Assembly (NCBI GenBank): GCA_964568345.1
Contig: CAZMPG010000009.1
Location: 1 to 33,120 of the forward strand
Origin: UBA12088 sp964568345
Lineage (GTDB): Bacteria > Patescibacteriota > Minisyncoccia > Phycocordibacterales > UBA12088
Length of the DNA stretch: 33,120 nt
Direction of reading: 5' to 3'
Below, piece by piece: positions 14,436 through 22,559 of the stretch. Made by a program: the position numbers and the translations under genes. Every line of letters begins with the position of its first letter. The first letter of the stretch is position 1. A model generated the notes under the pieces. The model saw only the letters and a list, made by a program, of their open reading frames with translations. It searched no databases and was not told where the DNA came from.

Positions 14436-15635
14436 ATGCGGATACTGCGCATCACCAGCCTGGGGTACGAGAGTGGGGGAGCTGAGAACGGCATCGTGCT
14501 CGCCAATGCGGAGCTCGCGCGCCTCGGCCACGTGGTGACGGTGCTCGCGAGCGATGCGGGGCCACGGGGCGTGGCGCGCTTCAGCGACCGTACGTTCCCC
14601 GCGCTCCTCGACCAGCCGATGCTCCTGAAGCCGCTCTACGGGTGCTTCTACCCGCCGGTGTACCGCGCGGTGCGGCAGGCGGTGCGCGAGGAGGCGCCCG
14701 ACATCGCACACGTACATACGACGAGCCAGCTCTCGCCCGCGGTCTTTCTCGCGCTCCGCGGGGTGCCCACGGTGCTCACCATCCACGGTGCGGAGGACTT
14801 CACGTACAGCCTCCTCCGGTGGGGGTTCCCCGACACGTTCTTCCATGCGGACAGGGGCCTCAACCTCACCGGTATGCTCCATTACGGGTACCACCGTTTT
14901 GTAAACGGTCCCCTCTACCGCGCCATGCTCTCCCGGTACGTGACGACCGCGGTGTCCCTGAGCCGCGCGATGCAGCGCTTGCTTCGGGAGGATGGCATCG
15001 AGACCGTGTACGTACCCAACATGGCCAAGCTCCTCGTTCCGGCCCCCTTCGACCCCGTCTCGCGGAACATCCTCTACGTGGGGAGGCTCGAGATGAGCAA
15101 GGGCGTGCAGCATCTCATTGACGCATGTGCCGAGGTGCGGGTGCCCGGGGTGACGCTCACCATCGTGGGCACCGGCTCCGCGGCGGGTGAGCTCGCTACG
15201 TACGCACAGAAGCTCCCCCAGGGCACCGTGCAGTTTGTCGGGCACCGTACGCGCGAGGAGCTCCCCGCGTACTACCGTGCGGGAGCGGTGTGTGTCGTGC
15301 CGAGCGTGTGGCCGGAACCGTTCGGGAAGGTGGGCATCGAGGCGATGAGTGCGGGGAGGCCGGTCATCGCCTCGAATGTTGGCGGCATTAGTGAGTGGCT
15401 CCAGGACGGGGAGACCGGCTACCTCGTGCCGCCCGCGGACCCCCGCGCGCTTGCCGAGCGGCTCACCCTCCTCATGGAAGACGGTGCGCTGCGGCGCGCG
15501 ATGGGGGATCGTGCCGCCCGCGCGGCGCAGGCGTTTAGCATCGAGGCGCACGCCGCGCGGATGGTCGAGCTGTACGAGGCGACTATCGCACGCCACGTAC
15601 GCGCGGTGCGTGCGGCTCCAGGAGGAACTCGGTAG
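14436..15635 (+). CDS. Family 4 glycosyltransferase
   Basis: The product has 399 residues and one GT-B unit. It shows SGGAENGIVLANAELARLGH at the acceptor side, HVHTTSQLSPAVFLAL, ILYVGRLEMSKGVQHLIDA opening the second domain, and EPFGKVGIEAMSAGRPVIA as the donor-binding E-x7-E region. It is a cytoplasmic retaining glycosyltransferase with unknown sugar specificity. It starts 3 bp after the previous stop. Its last 53 bp overlap the 3' end of the convergent flippase-fusion gene on the other strand, so the two messages could pair tail to tail. Confidence 0.93.
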   Translation: MRILRITSLGYESGGAENGIVLANAELARLGHVVTVLASDAGPRGVARFSDRTFPALLDQPMLLKPLYGCFYPPVYRAVRQAVREEAPDIAHVHTTSQLSPAVFLALRGVPTVLTIHGAEDFTYSLLRWGFPDTFFHADRGLNLTGMLHYGYHRFVNGPLYRAMLSRYVTTAVSLSRAMQRLLREDGIETVYVPNMAKLLVPAPFDPVSRNILYVGRLEMSKGVQHLIDACAEVRVPGVTLTIVGTGSAAGELATYAQKLPQGTVQFVGHRTREELPAYYRAGAVCVVPSVWPEPFGKVGIEAMSAGRPVIASNVGGISEWLQDGETGYLVPPADPRALAERLTLLMEDGALRRAMGDRAARAAQAFSIEAHAARMVELYEATIARHVRAVRAAPGGTR

Positions 15636-18600
15636 CGAATGCCTCGCACATGGTGCGGAACCATGTCGCAAGCTCGGCTGGCGCCCCGTAGAGCGGGCCA
15701 GCGGGGCCGGCTGGGGTGTTGTTGACATCAACGACGTACAGCCGGCCGTCCTCGGTGCTGCGGAGCACGTCGAGCTCGCCGAAGTCGAGCCCCATGCGGC
15801 GCGCGAGGGTGCAGATACGGGACTGCTCATCGTGCGAGAGAACCGTATCTTTTGGCACGACCTCCGCGTGCGCGGTGGTGTTGAACTGGTCAGCAAGCGG
15901 CTTGTGCTCCTTGACGACGAGTGGGATCCGCCCGCCCATGAGGGTGACCCGGAGGTCGCACGCGTACCCCGCTCGCTCGCTCGTGGGGATGAGCTTCTGG
16001 TAGAGGTACCCAGGCTCCGGCTCTCGCGGGCAGGACACGATCCGGCCATCGTGCACCGCATTCGTGTTTGACTTCTGTACGCACACGCCGGTGTGGGTCC
16101 GCGGGTCCACCGCCATACCGTACCCGAACACCTCGCGGAAGACCTCTTCAACGCGGGCCTTGCTGATGTCGGTGCAGTGGAGGTTGACGACGCGGGTGGT
16201 GTGCGCGAGCTCGAGGAGTGCCTCCTCTATAGGAGAGGCGGTTGTGTCCCGAAAGCGCAGCACACAGGATGCGGATGCCGTAAGGCGGTTTGTCATTCGG
16301 TAGCCCAAAAGGTGGCATATCTTGTAGAGCGCATGGTACGTGACGGGCAGGTCGGGGTAGCAGACAATTGTCTGGGTGCGGAAGCCCCGCAACGCGAGCG
16401 CACGGAGGTAAGCGCGCTTGCACATGAGGAAGGTGCGGAGCGGCCAGATGAGCTTCTCGTTGAGCCGTGCCATGATGCGTGATGCAAGTGGGGGACGTGG
16501 TAGCGGGGTGGATTGCTGGCGCAGAGTCTTCCTCGATACCGGTGGCAGGAATGTACGCTCGAACGAGTCGCACAGGGTGCCAAACCAGCGAGGGAACTCC
16601 TCGCAGTCGCGGCCGAGTACGCGGAGCGGCCCCGCGGGGGTGTTGTTGGCGTCCACGAGGTAGAGGCGGTCGTCGGTCGGGTCGCGGAGCGCGTCAATCT
16701 CGCCGTAGTCTAGACCGAGCGCTTTGCAGAAGCGCACGACACGCTCCTCTTCTTCGCGCGAGAGCACGTCACCCGTCTCGCAGCGCTCCGCGTGAATGGT
16801 GATATTGAAGCGATCGCTCGCCTCCTTGTGGCGCTTGAGGACGAAGGGAATAGTGTCCCCGAACACGTAGATACGCAGGTCCCACACCGTGCTGTCGCTC
16901 GAGCGCGCGTCAATGAGCTTCTGGTAGAGGTACCCAGGCTCCGGCTCTCGCGGGCAGGACACGATCCGGCCATCGTGCACCGCATTCGTGTTTGACTTCT
17001 GTACGCACACGCCGGTGTGGGTCCGCGGGTCCACCGCCATACCGTACCCGAACACCTCGCGGAAGACCTCTTCAACGCGGGCCTTGCTGATGTCGGTGCA
17101 GTGGAGGTTGACGATGCTGCGCTCTCCGGCGCGTGCGGCAAGTTCGGGGCACGCTGCGCCGTACGTTGCGTCCTCGAAGCGGATGATGCAGTCCGCTTGG
17201 GCGGCGAGGTCGTTCGTTATCCTGCAGCCGAGCGCGCGGCACACCTTGTAGAGGATGTGGTAGGTCTTCGGTCGCTCGGGGTAGAAGAGCACGGTGCGCC
17301 GCGAGCCGTTTCTGACCCATGCGACGAGGAAGCGCACGTGGTACACGATGAGGGTCTCAAGGGGTGCGAGCAGGGTCTCCGAGAGCCGCTCGTAGGCGCG
17401 TGCCGGCAGGTGGGCAAAGCGTCCGAGGGGGCCGCCCGCGCGGTATGCGGCCTCAGAGAGGTGGACGCGGGTATGGTACATGAGCACCGAACCAGCGACC
17501 GAGAGGAGCGTGCCGCCGGCGTACGCGAGGCCGACCCCGGCAAGGCCATGGGGGAGGAGGACGTATGCGAGGCCGATCGTCCCCCCCGCGAAGCACACGT
17601 TCCGCACGAAGAGCGCCCGGATGTCGTGGGTGAGGCGGAAGAGGGTGGCGTAGAGCGCTGAAGCGGCAACGCCGACACCAGAGAGGGTCATGGTGGCGAG
17701 GAACGTGAAGCCCCGTGTCGAGTACTCCTTGCCGAAGAGGGTGAGGATGAGGTCGCCGCCCATGAGGAGCACGAGCATCGCGGGTATAAGGAGTGTGGCG
17801 ATGGTAAGCAGCGCTTTCTTTGTGTGTGTGCGGATAGCGAGGCCATCGTGCGACCCCTCCGAGAAGAGTGCGTTGGTCACTGCGCTGGGGATGACGTAGA
17901 GGAGCCCCACGATCATCATGACGATGTAGTAGTACGCAGATTCGTGCGCACTGAGCCGATGCAGCACGATGATGGGTAGCAGTGCACCCGGGAGGAAGGA
18001 GAAGAAGTCGACGACGTAGTTGCCGATGCTGTACCGCCAGGTTTTTTTCACAATGCTCCGGTCGAGCGAGCATGTGAGCTCAATGCCGAAGGTGCGGGAA
18101 AGTACGACACTGCTCACGAGGAAGCCCACCACCTGTGCACTCGCCGCCGCGGCGAAGATGCCGAAGGCACCCCACGGCACGAAGGCGATAGGGAGAAGCA
18201 CCTTGACAGCGTTCGAGGCAGCTGTGATCGCGAGCGTGTACTTAGTGGAGCGGTACGCGAGAAACACCGCGTCCGCGAACATGTTGAGCGCAGTTCCAGC
18301 GGCGAATGCGACGAACGCTATCGTGGTGGCGAGGTGCGTGCGAATAAAGGAGAGTTCGGGGGCGGCGAGGTCAACAAAGACCAGAAACACTCCAGCAAGG
18401 AGTGTCGCGACGAGCGCAATGAGCGTGAAGCCGGTATTGATGTGCGCCTCCTTCCGCGTCGAGGAGGCGAGGAAGCGGATGGTGCCGGTGTCGAAGCCGA
18501 CGAGCGAGAAGGTGGCGAGCGTCGTCATGGTGGCGACGAGCGTGCCCGCGCGGCCGACGTCAGCGGTAGGGTAGAGGTGCGCCGCAATGAGCCAAAACAG

Positions 18601-18696
18601 GAAGCCGCTGCCGGCCATCACCCCCGTCCCGATCATGGGGAGGAGGGAGTTCACAACGAGGCTGTCGTTCTTGAGTATGGTGAGTCTGTGTCGCAC
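15583..18696 (-). CDS. Fusion: Wzx/MATE-type polysaccharide flippase + two tandem ATP-grasp-like domains
   Basis: The product has 1037 residues. Residues 1-415 form a polysaccharide-exporter (MOP superfamily) unit of about 12 helices: it starts NSLLPMIGTGVMAGSGFLFW and includes DVGRAGTLVATMTTLATFSL and YYIVMMIVGLLYVIPSAVTN. Such proteins flip lipid-linked glycans. Residues 465-715 and 775-1025 are two homologous soluble domains. Each starts with a YPxxPxTYHxLYKxC segment, has a conserved DISKARVEEVFREVFGYG block and ends with ATP-grasp-like metal sites: DYGEID (663-668) with VDANNTPAGP (681-690), and DFGELD (971-976) with VDVNNTPAGP (989-998). ATP-grasp enzymes form peptide-like or ester bonds. 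The tail probably lies in the cytoplasm. Residues 529-595 and 837-903 are identical. The start is the GTG at the predicted transcription start. Confidence 0.82.
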   Translation of the reverse strand: MRHRLTILKNDSLVVNSLLPMIGTGVMAGSGFLFWLIAAHLYPTADVGRAGTLVATMTTLATFSLVGFDTGTIRFLASSTRKEAHINTGFTLIALVATLLAGVFLVFVDLAAPELSFIRTHLATTIAFVAFAAGTALNMFADAVFLAYRSTKYTLAITAASNAVKVLLPIAFVPWGAFGIFAAAASAQVVGFLVSSVVLSRTFGIELTCSLDRSIVKKTWRYSIGNYVVDFFSFLPGALLPIIVLHRLSAHESAYYYIVMMIVGLLYVIPSAVTNALFSEGSHDGLAIRTHTKKALLTIATLLIPAMLVLLMGGDLILTLFGKEYSTRGFTFLATMTLSGVGVAASALYATLFRLTHDIRALFVRNVCFAGGTIGLAYVLLPHGLAGVGLAYAGGTLLSVAGSVLMYHTRVHLSEAAYRAGGPLGRFAHLPARAYERLSETLLAPLETLIVYHVRFLVAWVRNGSRRTVLFYPERPKTYHILYKVCRALGCRITNDLAAQADCIIRFEDATYGAACPELAARAGERSIVNLHCTDISKARVEEVFREVFGYGMAVDPRTHTGVCVQKSNTNAVHDGRIVSCPREPEPGYLYQKLIDARSSDSTVWDLRIYVFGDTIPFVLKRHKEASDRFNITIHAERCETGDVLSREEEERVVRFCKALGLDYGEIDALRDPTDDRLYLVDANNTPAGPLRVLGRDCEEFPRWFGTLCDSFERTFLPPVSRKTLRQQSTPLPRPPLASRIMARLNEKLIWPLRTFLMCKRAYLRALALRGFRTQTIVCYPDLPVTYHALYKICHLLGYRMTNRLTASASCVLRFRDTTASPIEEALLELAHTTRVVNLHCTDISKARVEEVFREVFGYGMAVDPRTHTGVCVQKSNTNAVHDGRIVSCPREPEPGYLYQKLIPTSERAGYACDLRVTLMGGRIPLVVKEHKPLADQFNTTAHAEVVPKDTVLSHDEQSRICTLARRMGLDFGELDVLRSTEDGRLYVVDVNNTPAGPAGPLYGAPAELATWFRTMCEAFATEFLLEPHAPRVRGVR
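15989..16190 (-). repeat. 202-bp perfect direct repeat, copy A (second ATP-grasp domain)
   Basis: Identical base for base to 16913-17114, offset 924 bp (308 codons, in frame). It encodes the same 67 residues in both ATP-grasp-like domains, although the rest of the two domains has diverged strongly. That points to recent gene conversion between them, or to strong constraint plus recent exchange. Confidence 0.95.
16913..17114 (-). repeat. 202-bp perfect direct repeat, copy B (first ATP-grasp domain)
   Basis: Partner of 15989-16190. Recombination between the copies would delete 924 bp in frame and leave one hybrid domain, so domain number could vary within a population. The identity also makes this a place where short-read assembly could collapse or misjoin. 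Confidence 0.95.
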
Positions 18697-18702
18697 CGGT
18701 GC

Positions 18703-18730
18703 ATCCTAACCCGTTACAAGGTATTGTCAA
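18703..18730 (-). promoter_or_regulatory. Promoter of the flippase fusion; predicts a leaderless mRNA
   Basis: On the minus strand TTGACA (18730-18725) and TAGGAT (18708-18703) are 16 bp apart. The GTG start at 18696 follows the -10 by exactly six bases. A plus-strand TTGACA begins at 18741, so two -35 boxes face away from each other 10 bp apart. TGTCA-ccat-TGACA (18733-18746) forms an operator-like inverted repeat between them. Confidence 0.65.
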
Positions 18731-18740
18731 GGTGTCACCA

Positions 18741-18809
18741 TTGACACACACATCGTAACGTGCTATCCGTCCGGACGGACGTCTCTATCAAAAACAGAGG
18801 AGATAGCGA
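18741..18809 (+). promoter_or_regulatory. Divergent plus-strand promoter, 12-bp palindrome and Shine-Dalgarno
   Basis: TTGACA (18741-18746) is followed after 17 bp by TATCCG (18764-18769). The -10 is weak, and the 12-bp palindrome CCGTCCGGACGG (18767-18778) overlaps it and the start site. Downstream an AGGAG (about 18799) precedes an ATG at 18809. The frame opened there encodes a Cys-rich peptide that runs into the glycosidase gene in another frame to 19114. I do not annotate that frame as a gene, because its second half is a plain shadow of the glycosidase; only a short upstream peptide seems possible. Confidence 0.35.
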
Positions 18810-18963
18810 TGTGCTGCGGACTGTACTTCCGCGAGGCAGCACCCGCTCATCCGACGTACACAACGCGTTGCCACAAGCGCCTATGCGGTGAGGTAGCGTG
18901 TCGGCGTGGGAAAGTGTTGTGGAGCGTGTCGAGCACGGCGCTGGCTCTTCCCCCGCACTTCGG

Positions 18964-18969
18964 TATACT
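18964..18969 (+). promoter_or_regulatory. -10 box giving a leaderless start for the glycosidase
   Basis: TATACT (18964-18969) lies six bases before ATG 18976, the same spacing as at 806 and 18696. The -35 region is poor (CTGGCT at 18941-18946). Confidence 0.5.
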
Positions 18970-18975
18970 GCAGAG

Positions 18976-20325
18976 ATGGTCCACATGGCACGAGAGCTCC
19001 TGCAGCGCTGGGGCGTTGGGCGGATGTACGTGCTCGGTGCGGCGCTGTTTACGCTCGTGTGCGGGGTATTCTTCTGGCAGCGCGGTGGGGAGTATGCGCT
19101 GCCGATCCCCGTAGCCCCATCGGCGTCGTCTACACCCGCCCAGGCGAGCTCTTCGATTGGAGGAGGGGGTGCGGCAACCGCAACGCCAGACACGTCACTC
19201 CGTGCGCCCCGCGCGAGTGGCACGAGCACCCCGACGACCGCGCCAGAGCATCCCGAGCAGCCCCGCGCGCCGCAGCGCCCCGTAGCTTCCTCTCCGCACG
19301 ACCGGAAGGTCGGCCTTGCGGTTGGCGAGACGCTCTCGGTCGTGAGCGCCGAGGAGCTCGCGCGGCGCTTCGACGACTTCGCGGCGCTCGGCATTGGGTG
19401 GGTGCGCGCCGACCTCGCGTGGAGCAGCGTACAGCGTGAAGGCCCAAACACCTACCACTGGGAGCCCTTCGACCGCATCGTCGCCGAGGCGAGCGAGCGA
19501 GACATCGAGGTGCTCCCCATCATCACCTACACCCCCCGGTGGGCACGCGCGGGGGAGTGCGTAGAGGCGACGACGTGCGCACCGGCTGATCCCGCGGAAT
19601 TTGCAGCATTTGCGCGGGCTGCGGTAGCGCGCTACGCGCCGCGCGGCGTCCACGCGTGGGAGGTCTGGAACGAGCCAAACCTTCGCCTCTTCTTCAAGCC
19701 GGAGTCCGATGCGGAGCGGTACACGATCCTCCTCCGGCACGCGTACGATGCGATCAAGGCGGCTGATCCGAGCGCAACGGTCGTAAGCGGCGGGCTCGCG
19801 GCAACCGCAACCGCGCAGGGCAACACCGAGGCGCGCGAGTTTCTCGAGCAGATGTACGACCATGGTGCACAGGGCCACTTCGATGCGCTCGGCTTTCACC
19901 CGTACTCGTTTCCCCTGAGCCCCACGTCCTACAAGAAGTCGAACCCCTGGTCGCAGATGGACGAGACCGCATGGAGCCTGCGCGGCATCCTTGCTCGGGA
20001 GGGGGACGGCAGCACGCCTATTTGGATCACCGAGTACGGCGCGCCGACCGGCGGCCCAGGTGAGGGGGCGAGCGACGATGCGACGTTCTCCTGGGTAATC
20101 CCCGACCACGTGACCGAAGCGTACCAGGCAGAGATCCTCGACACCGCGGTCAAGGCAGTACAGGCTTATGCGTGGGCGGGACCGCTCTTTTGGTACAGCT
20201 ACCGCGACCTTGGCACCGACGAGGGTACACGGGAGAATTTCTTCGGCATCCTCCGCGCCGATGGTTCGCACAAGCCGGCGTACGACGCGCTCCGCACCGC
20301 CACCGGTGCGTACCGTGCGCGCTAG
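18976..20325 (+). CDS. Membrane-anchored clan A glycoside hydrolase (PslG/GH39-like)
   Basis: The product has 449 residues. A signal anchor (about 17-34) and a Ser/Thr/Pro/Ala-rich linker (about 45-110) precede a TIM-barrel domain. It starts KVGLAVGETLSVVS and contains LGIGWVRADLAWSSVQREG, the acid/base motif WEVWNEPN (Glu233) and the nucleophile motif IWITEYGAP (Glu353). This is the layout of PslG and related GH39/GH5-like enzymes that cut the exopolysaccharide made by their own locus. Placement outside the membrane next to a glycan assembly locus supports a trimming or release role. ATG 18976 is chosen from the -10 position; ATG 18985 is an alternative. Confidence 0.85.
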   Translation: MVHMARELLQRWGVGRMYVLGAALFTLVCGVFFWQRGGEYALPIPVAPSASSTPAQASSSIGGGGAATATPDTSLRAPRASGTSTPTTAPEHPEQPRAPQRPVASSPHDRKVGLAVGETLSVVSAEELARRFDDFAALGIGWVRADLAWSSVQREGPNTYHWEPFDRIVAEASERDIEVLPIITYTPRWARAGECVEATTCAPADPAEFAAFARAAVARYAPRGVHAWEVWNEPNLRLFFKPESDAERYTILLRHAYDAIKAADPSATVVSGGLAATATAQGNTEAREFLEQMYDHGAQGHFDALGFHPYSFPLSPTSYKKSNPWSQMDETAWSLRGILAREGDGSTPIWITEYGAPTGGPGEGASDDATFSWVIPDHVTEAYQAEILDTAVKAVQAYAWAGPLFWYSYRDLGTDEGTRENFFGILRADGSHKPAYDALRTATGAYRAR

Positions 20326-20334
20326 CATGGCAGT

Positions 20335-20967
20335 ATGGCGCTCTTCCGGCAGCACATCACCTTCGGCGCGCTCGTGGGGGTCGTCTCCTGCACGCTTGCC
20401 TACACGTATGCGTACGTGACCGACCTTCGGCTCCTCGCGCTCCTCCTCGTGGTCACGGCTGTCGCCTCGTTCCTCCCCGACCTCGACAGTGACTCCGGTG
20501 TGCCGTTCCAGATCCTCTTCGGCTCTCTGACCGTTCTCGGCACCGGCGTCGCCCTCTACCTCACGCTCCGCGCGGATCCGGGGCAGTGGTACACGCTCGT
20601 CGGGGTACCGCTCGCCGTTGCGGCGACGCTCTGGTTTGCGGTTGGCGGCACCTTCAAGCGCTTCACGCGACATCGCGGCATGCTCCACTCCCTCCCTGCG
20701 CTCGCGATAGCGAGCCTCCTCGCATGTGCGCTCGTGCGCCACCTCGGGGGTAGCGAGTACGCGGCGCTCCTCGTTGCGGGCGCTGTTGCCCTCGGCTTCG
20801 CGAGCCACCTGGTCCTCGACGAGGTCTATGCGGGGGTGAATGTTGATGGGAGTGCCTTTCACCCGAAGCAGTCACTCGGCTCCGCGCTCAAGCTCTTCTC
20901 GCACTCGCGTACCACCAACATCCTGACCTACCTACTCCTCGCACTCCTTGCGTACACGGTGGGGTAG
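20335..20967 (+). CDS. YdjM/DUF457-type membrane-bound metal-dependent hydrolase
   Basis: The product has 210 residues and about five membrane helices. The family residues are all visible: His in FRQHITFGALVG, PDLDSDSG, HRGMLHSLPAL and GFASHLVLDEVY. They form the putative metal site of the YdjM family, whose substrate is not established; phospholipase-like activity has been suggested for relatives. It begins 9 bp after the glycosidase stop and is probably co-transcribed with it. Confidence 0.85.
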   Translation: MALFRQHITFGALVGVVSCTLAYTYAYVTDLRLLALLLVVTAVASFLPDLDSDSGVPFQILFGSLTVLGTGVALYLTLRADPGQWYTLVGVPLAVAATLWFAVGGTFKRFTRHRGMLHSLPALAIASLLACALVRHLGGSEYAALLVAGAVALGFASHLVLDEVYAGVNVDGSAFHPKQSLGSALKLFSHSRTTNILTYLLLALLAYTVG

Positions 20968-21137
20968 TGCAGACATGAACGCGCCGCAAAGGTCACCAGT
21001 GTTGAGCAAAGGACGCAGCCGAAACATGCAGCAAGAGAGCCATAGTGTCTCGGACAAAGGACATCCCCTTGACCTCACGGACGAGTCCTTACGGGAGCGG
21101 GTTATCCACCTTGGCAAGGTTTGTTCGCAGGTGTACG

Positions 21138-21411
21138 TATAAGATTAGAGCGAGTGGATCCGGTTGCGGATCGGTTCGCTTTAATGCGTGACTGAATCAG
21201 GGGGCTGATTTTCAGCTACGCGGGATCCGATCGGGTACTTCCCGACAGTCGGATCCCGACAGCTGAAAAGCATCGGAAACTGCTTTGAGGTGGTTACCAG
21301 CTAACGACCCGAAAGGGAAAACGGTAGTATGGCACCAGGACTTCAGCGGGGTGTGGACGAGCCAGCCTACGACGGGTGGCAGGTCTAGTGCCTCTGCGTG
21401 TGCGCGGAGGC
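21138..21411 (+). ncRNA. Candidate structured RNA with terminator upstream of the TasA-like operon
   Basis: A -10-like TATAAG (21138-21143) would start transcription at about 21150, exactly at the first stem, 21149-21180. The next stems are 21195-21210 and a long three-tier hairpin: 21209-21217 with 21261-21269, 21222-21230 with 21249-21257, and 21232-21235 with 21241-21244. A GGTG...GGCACC-enclosed domain (about 21289-21336) containing CCCGAAAGGG follows. The region ends in a 9-bp hairpin (21390-21411) followed by GGCTTTATT. A 19-codon frame (ATG 21330, stop 21389) lies in the last part. The upstream stretch 20968-21137 is also hairpin-rich. No known family was recognised. It may be a regulatory leader or an independent RNA. 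Confidence 0.5.
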
Positions 21412-21452
21412 GGCTTTATTAGTTTATTTAGCAACATAACAAAGCATTATAT

Positions 21453-22508
21453 ATGCACAGACTACTTCTCTCGCTCGCCGTGCTCGTCTTTGCCGGCGGA
21501 CTCGTCGCGGGCGGCACCGGCGCATTCTTTAGCGACACAGAGACCTCGACCGGCAACGTCTTTGCTGCGGGTGCGCTCGACCTCAAGGTAGACAGCACCG
21601 CGCACTACAACCACATGGTATGTGTGCCACGCGTGGACACAGCAGGGTATAACTGGCAGCCAGAGCCGGGCGCGTTTCCGAATGGCGTGCCTGCAGACCA
21701 CTATCCGCAGCCTGGTACTCAGTGTGAGGGGACGTGGGCGGAAACCGACCTTGGCCCCAGCATGAAGTTCTTCAACCTGTCTGACATCAAGCCGGGGGAT
21801 GAGGGCGAGAACACGATTTCGCTCCACGTGTACGACAACGATGCGTGGGGAAGGTTCGTGATTAGCGGCGTGACCGATCTCGACAACACCTGCACCGAGC
21901 CAGAGTCAGAAGTTGGCGCGGAAGAGCCCGAGTGTCCGGCGCCGAGCGATACGCCTGCGACAACACCGGGAGAGCTTGCAGAAAATATCCAGTTCTACGC
22001 GTGGGTAGACCAGGGTGCAACGCCGGGCTTTCAGAATGTTGATGGACTCGGCGAGCTTTTCGACGATGACTCTGAAGAGGAGGGCGTACAGCTCATTGAT
22101 CCTACCGAGGGGGACAATGTGTGGCAGTGCGCTGGTCTGACGGATCCGGCGCAGTACCCGGCACAACCACCGGTTGATTGTAACGAGCCGCTCGTCATAC
22201 TCCCGGGGGACGTTGACGAGAACCCGAACGAGGATCAGACGCTCCCCGACGAGACGCACAACATCTGGCCCGCACTCGCAGCACTCTACTCGTTTGAGGG
22301 GTGCACCGACGCGGACGGCGGTACGGACTACGGCCTCTGCCAGGGGCTCGCAGCGGACGGCCGCATGGTTGGCTCCACGACCTACTACTTCGGCCTCGCC
22401 TGGGACGTGCCGACCACGGTGGGGAATGAAGCGCAGACCGACTCACTCACCGCAAACCTGACGTTCGAAGCGGTACAGCACCGGAACAATCCGACGCAGC
22501 AGTTCTAG
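21453..22508 (+). CDS. TasA/camelysin-like secreted fibre protein 1
   Basis: The product has 351 residues. It begins with a SipW-dependent-type signal peptide: a hydrophobic stretch, then GGTGAFFSDTETSTGNVFAAGALDLKVD, the hallmark start of TasA, camelysin and archaeal/CPR fibre proteins. The mature part is very acidic (about residues 160-270) and has several Cys. It includes KFFNLSDIKPGDEGENTISLHVYDND, the typical TasA beta-sandwich strand, and ends LTANLTFEAVQHRNN. TasA subunits assemble into extracellular fibres by donor-strand exchange. It is the first gene after the structured RNA. There is no clear Shine-Dalgarno. Confidence 0.88.
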   Translation: MHRLLLSLAVLVFAGGLVAGGTGAFFSDTETSTGNVFAAGALDLKVDSTAHYNHMVCVPRVDTAGYNWQPEPGAFPNGVPADHYPQPGTQCEGTWAETDLGPSMKFFNLSDIKPGDEGENTISLHVYDNDAWGRFVISGVTDLDNTCTEPESEVGAEEPECPAPSDTPATTPGELAENIQFYAWVDQGATPGFQNVDGLGELFDDDSEEEGVQLIDPTEGDNVWQCAGLTDPAQYPAQPPVDCNEPLVILPGDVDENPNEDQTLPDETHNIWPALAALYSFEGCTDADGGTDYGLCQGLAADGRMVGSTTYYFGLAWDVPTTVGNEAQTDSLTANLTFEAVQHRNNPTQQF

Positions 22509-22516
22509 TCTTCTCT

Positions 22517-22559
22517 AGCCGCTCTCTACCCGAGCTCCGTAGCTCGGGTAGAGCGGGCT
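22517..22559 (+). terminator. Hairpin between the two TasA-like genes
   Basis: A perfect 13-bp core (22524-22536 with 22541-22553, loop CCGT) extends outward with bulges to 22517-22559. No U-tract follows; the next bases are GAAGGGGAAACCAGC. It lies between the stop of the first fibre gene and the start of the second, so it may be a partial terminator or mRNA stabiliser setting their ratio. Confidence 0.6.

Noticed and set aside
18809..19114. Cys-rich frame with a good Shine-Dalgarno
   Set aside because: Nearly half of it is a shadow of the glycosidase gene in another frame, and the glycosidase has firm motifs. At most a short upstream peptide is possible.
19195..20862. 555-codon open frame on the minus strand
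   Set aside because: Antisense to the glycosidase and YdjM-like genes. The product is Arg/Glu-rich without any domain signature, typical of a shadow frame.
21190..21330. tmRNA, RNase P RNA or c-di-AMP riboswitch
   Set aside because: Short matches such as GGGGCTGATT and CAGCTAAC recall these families, but the conserved cores are missing, so no family name is given.
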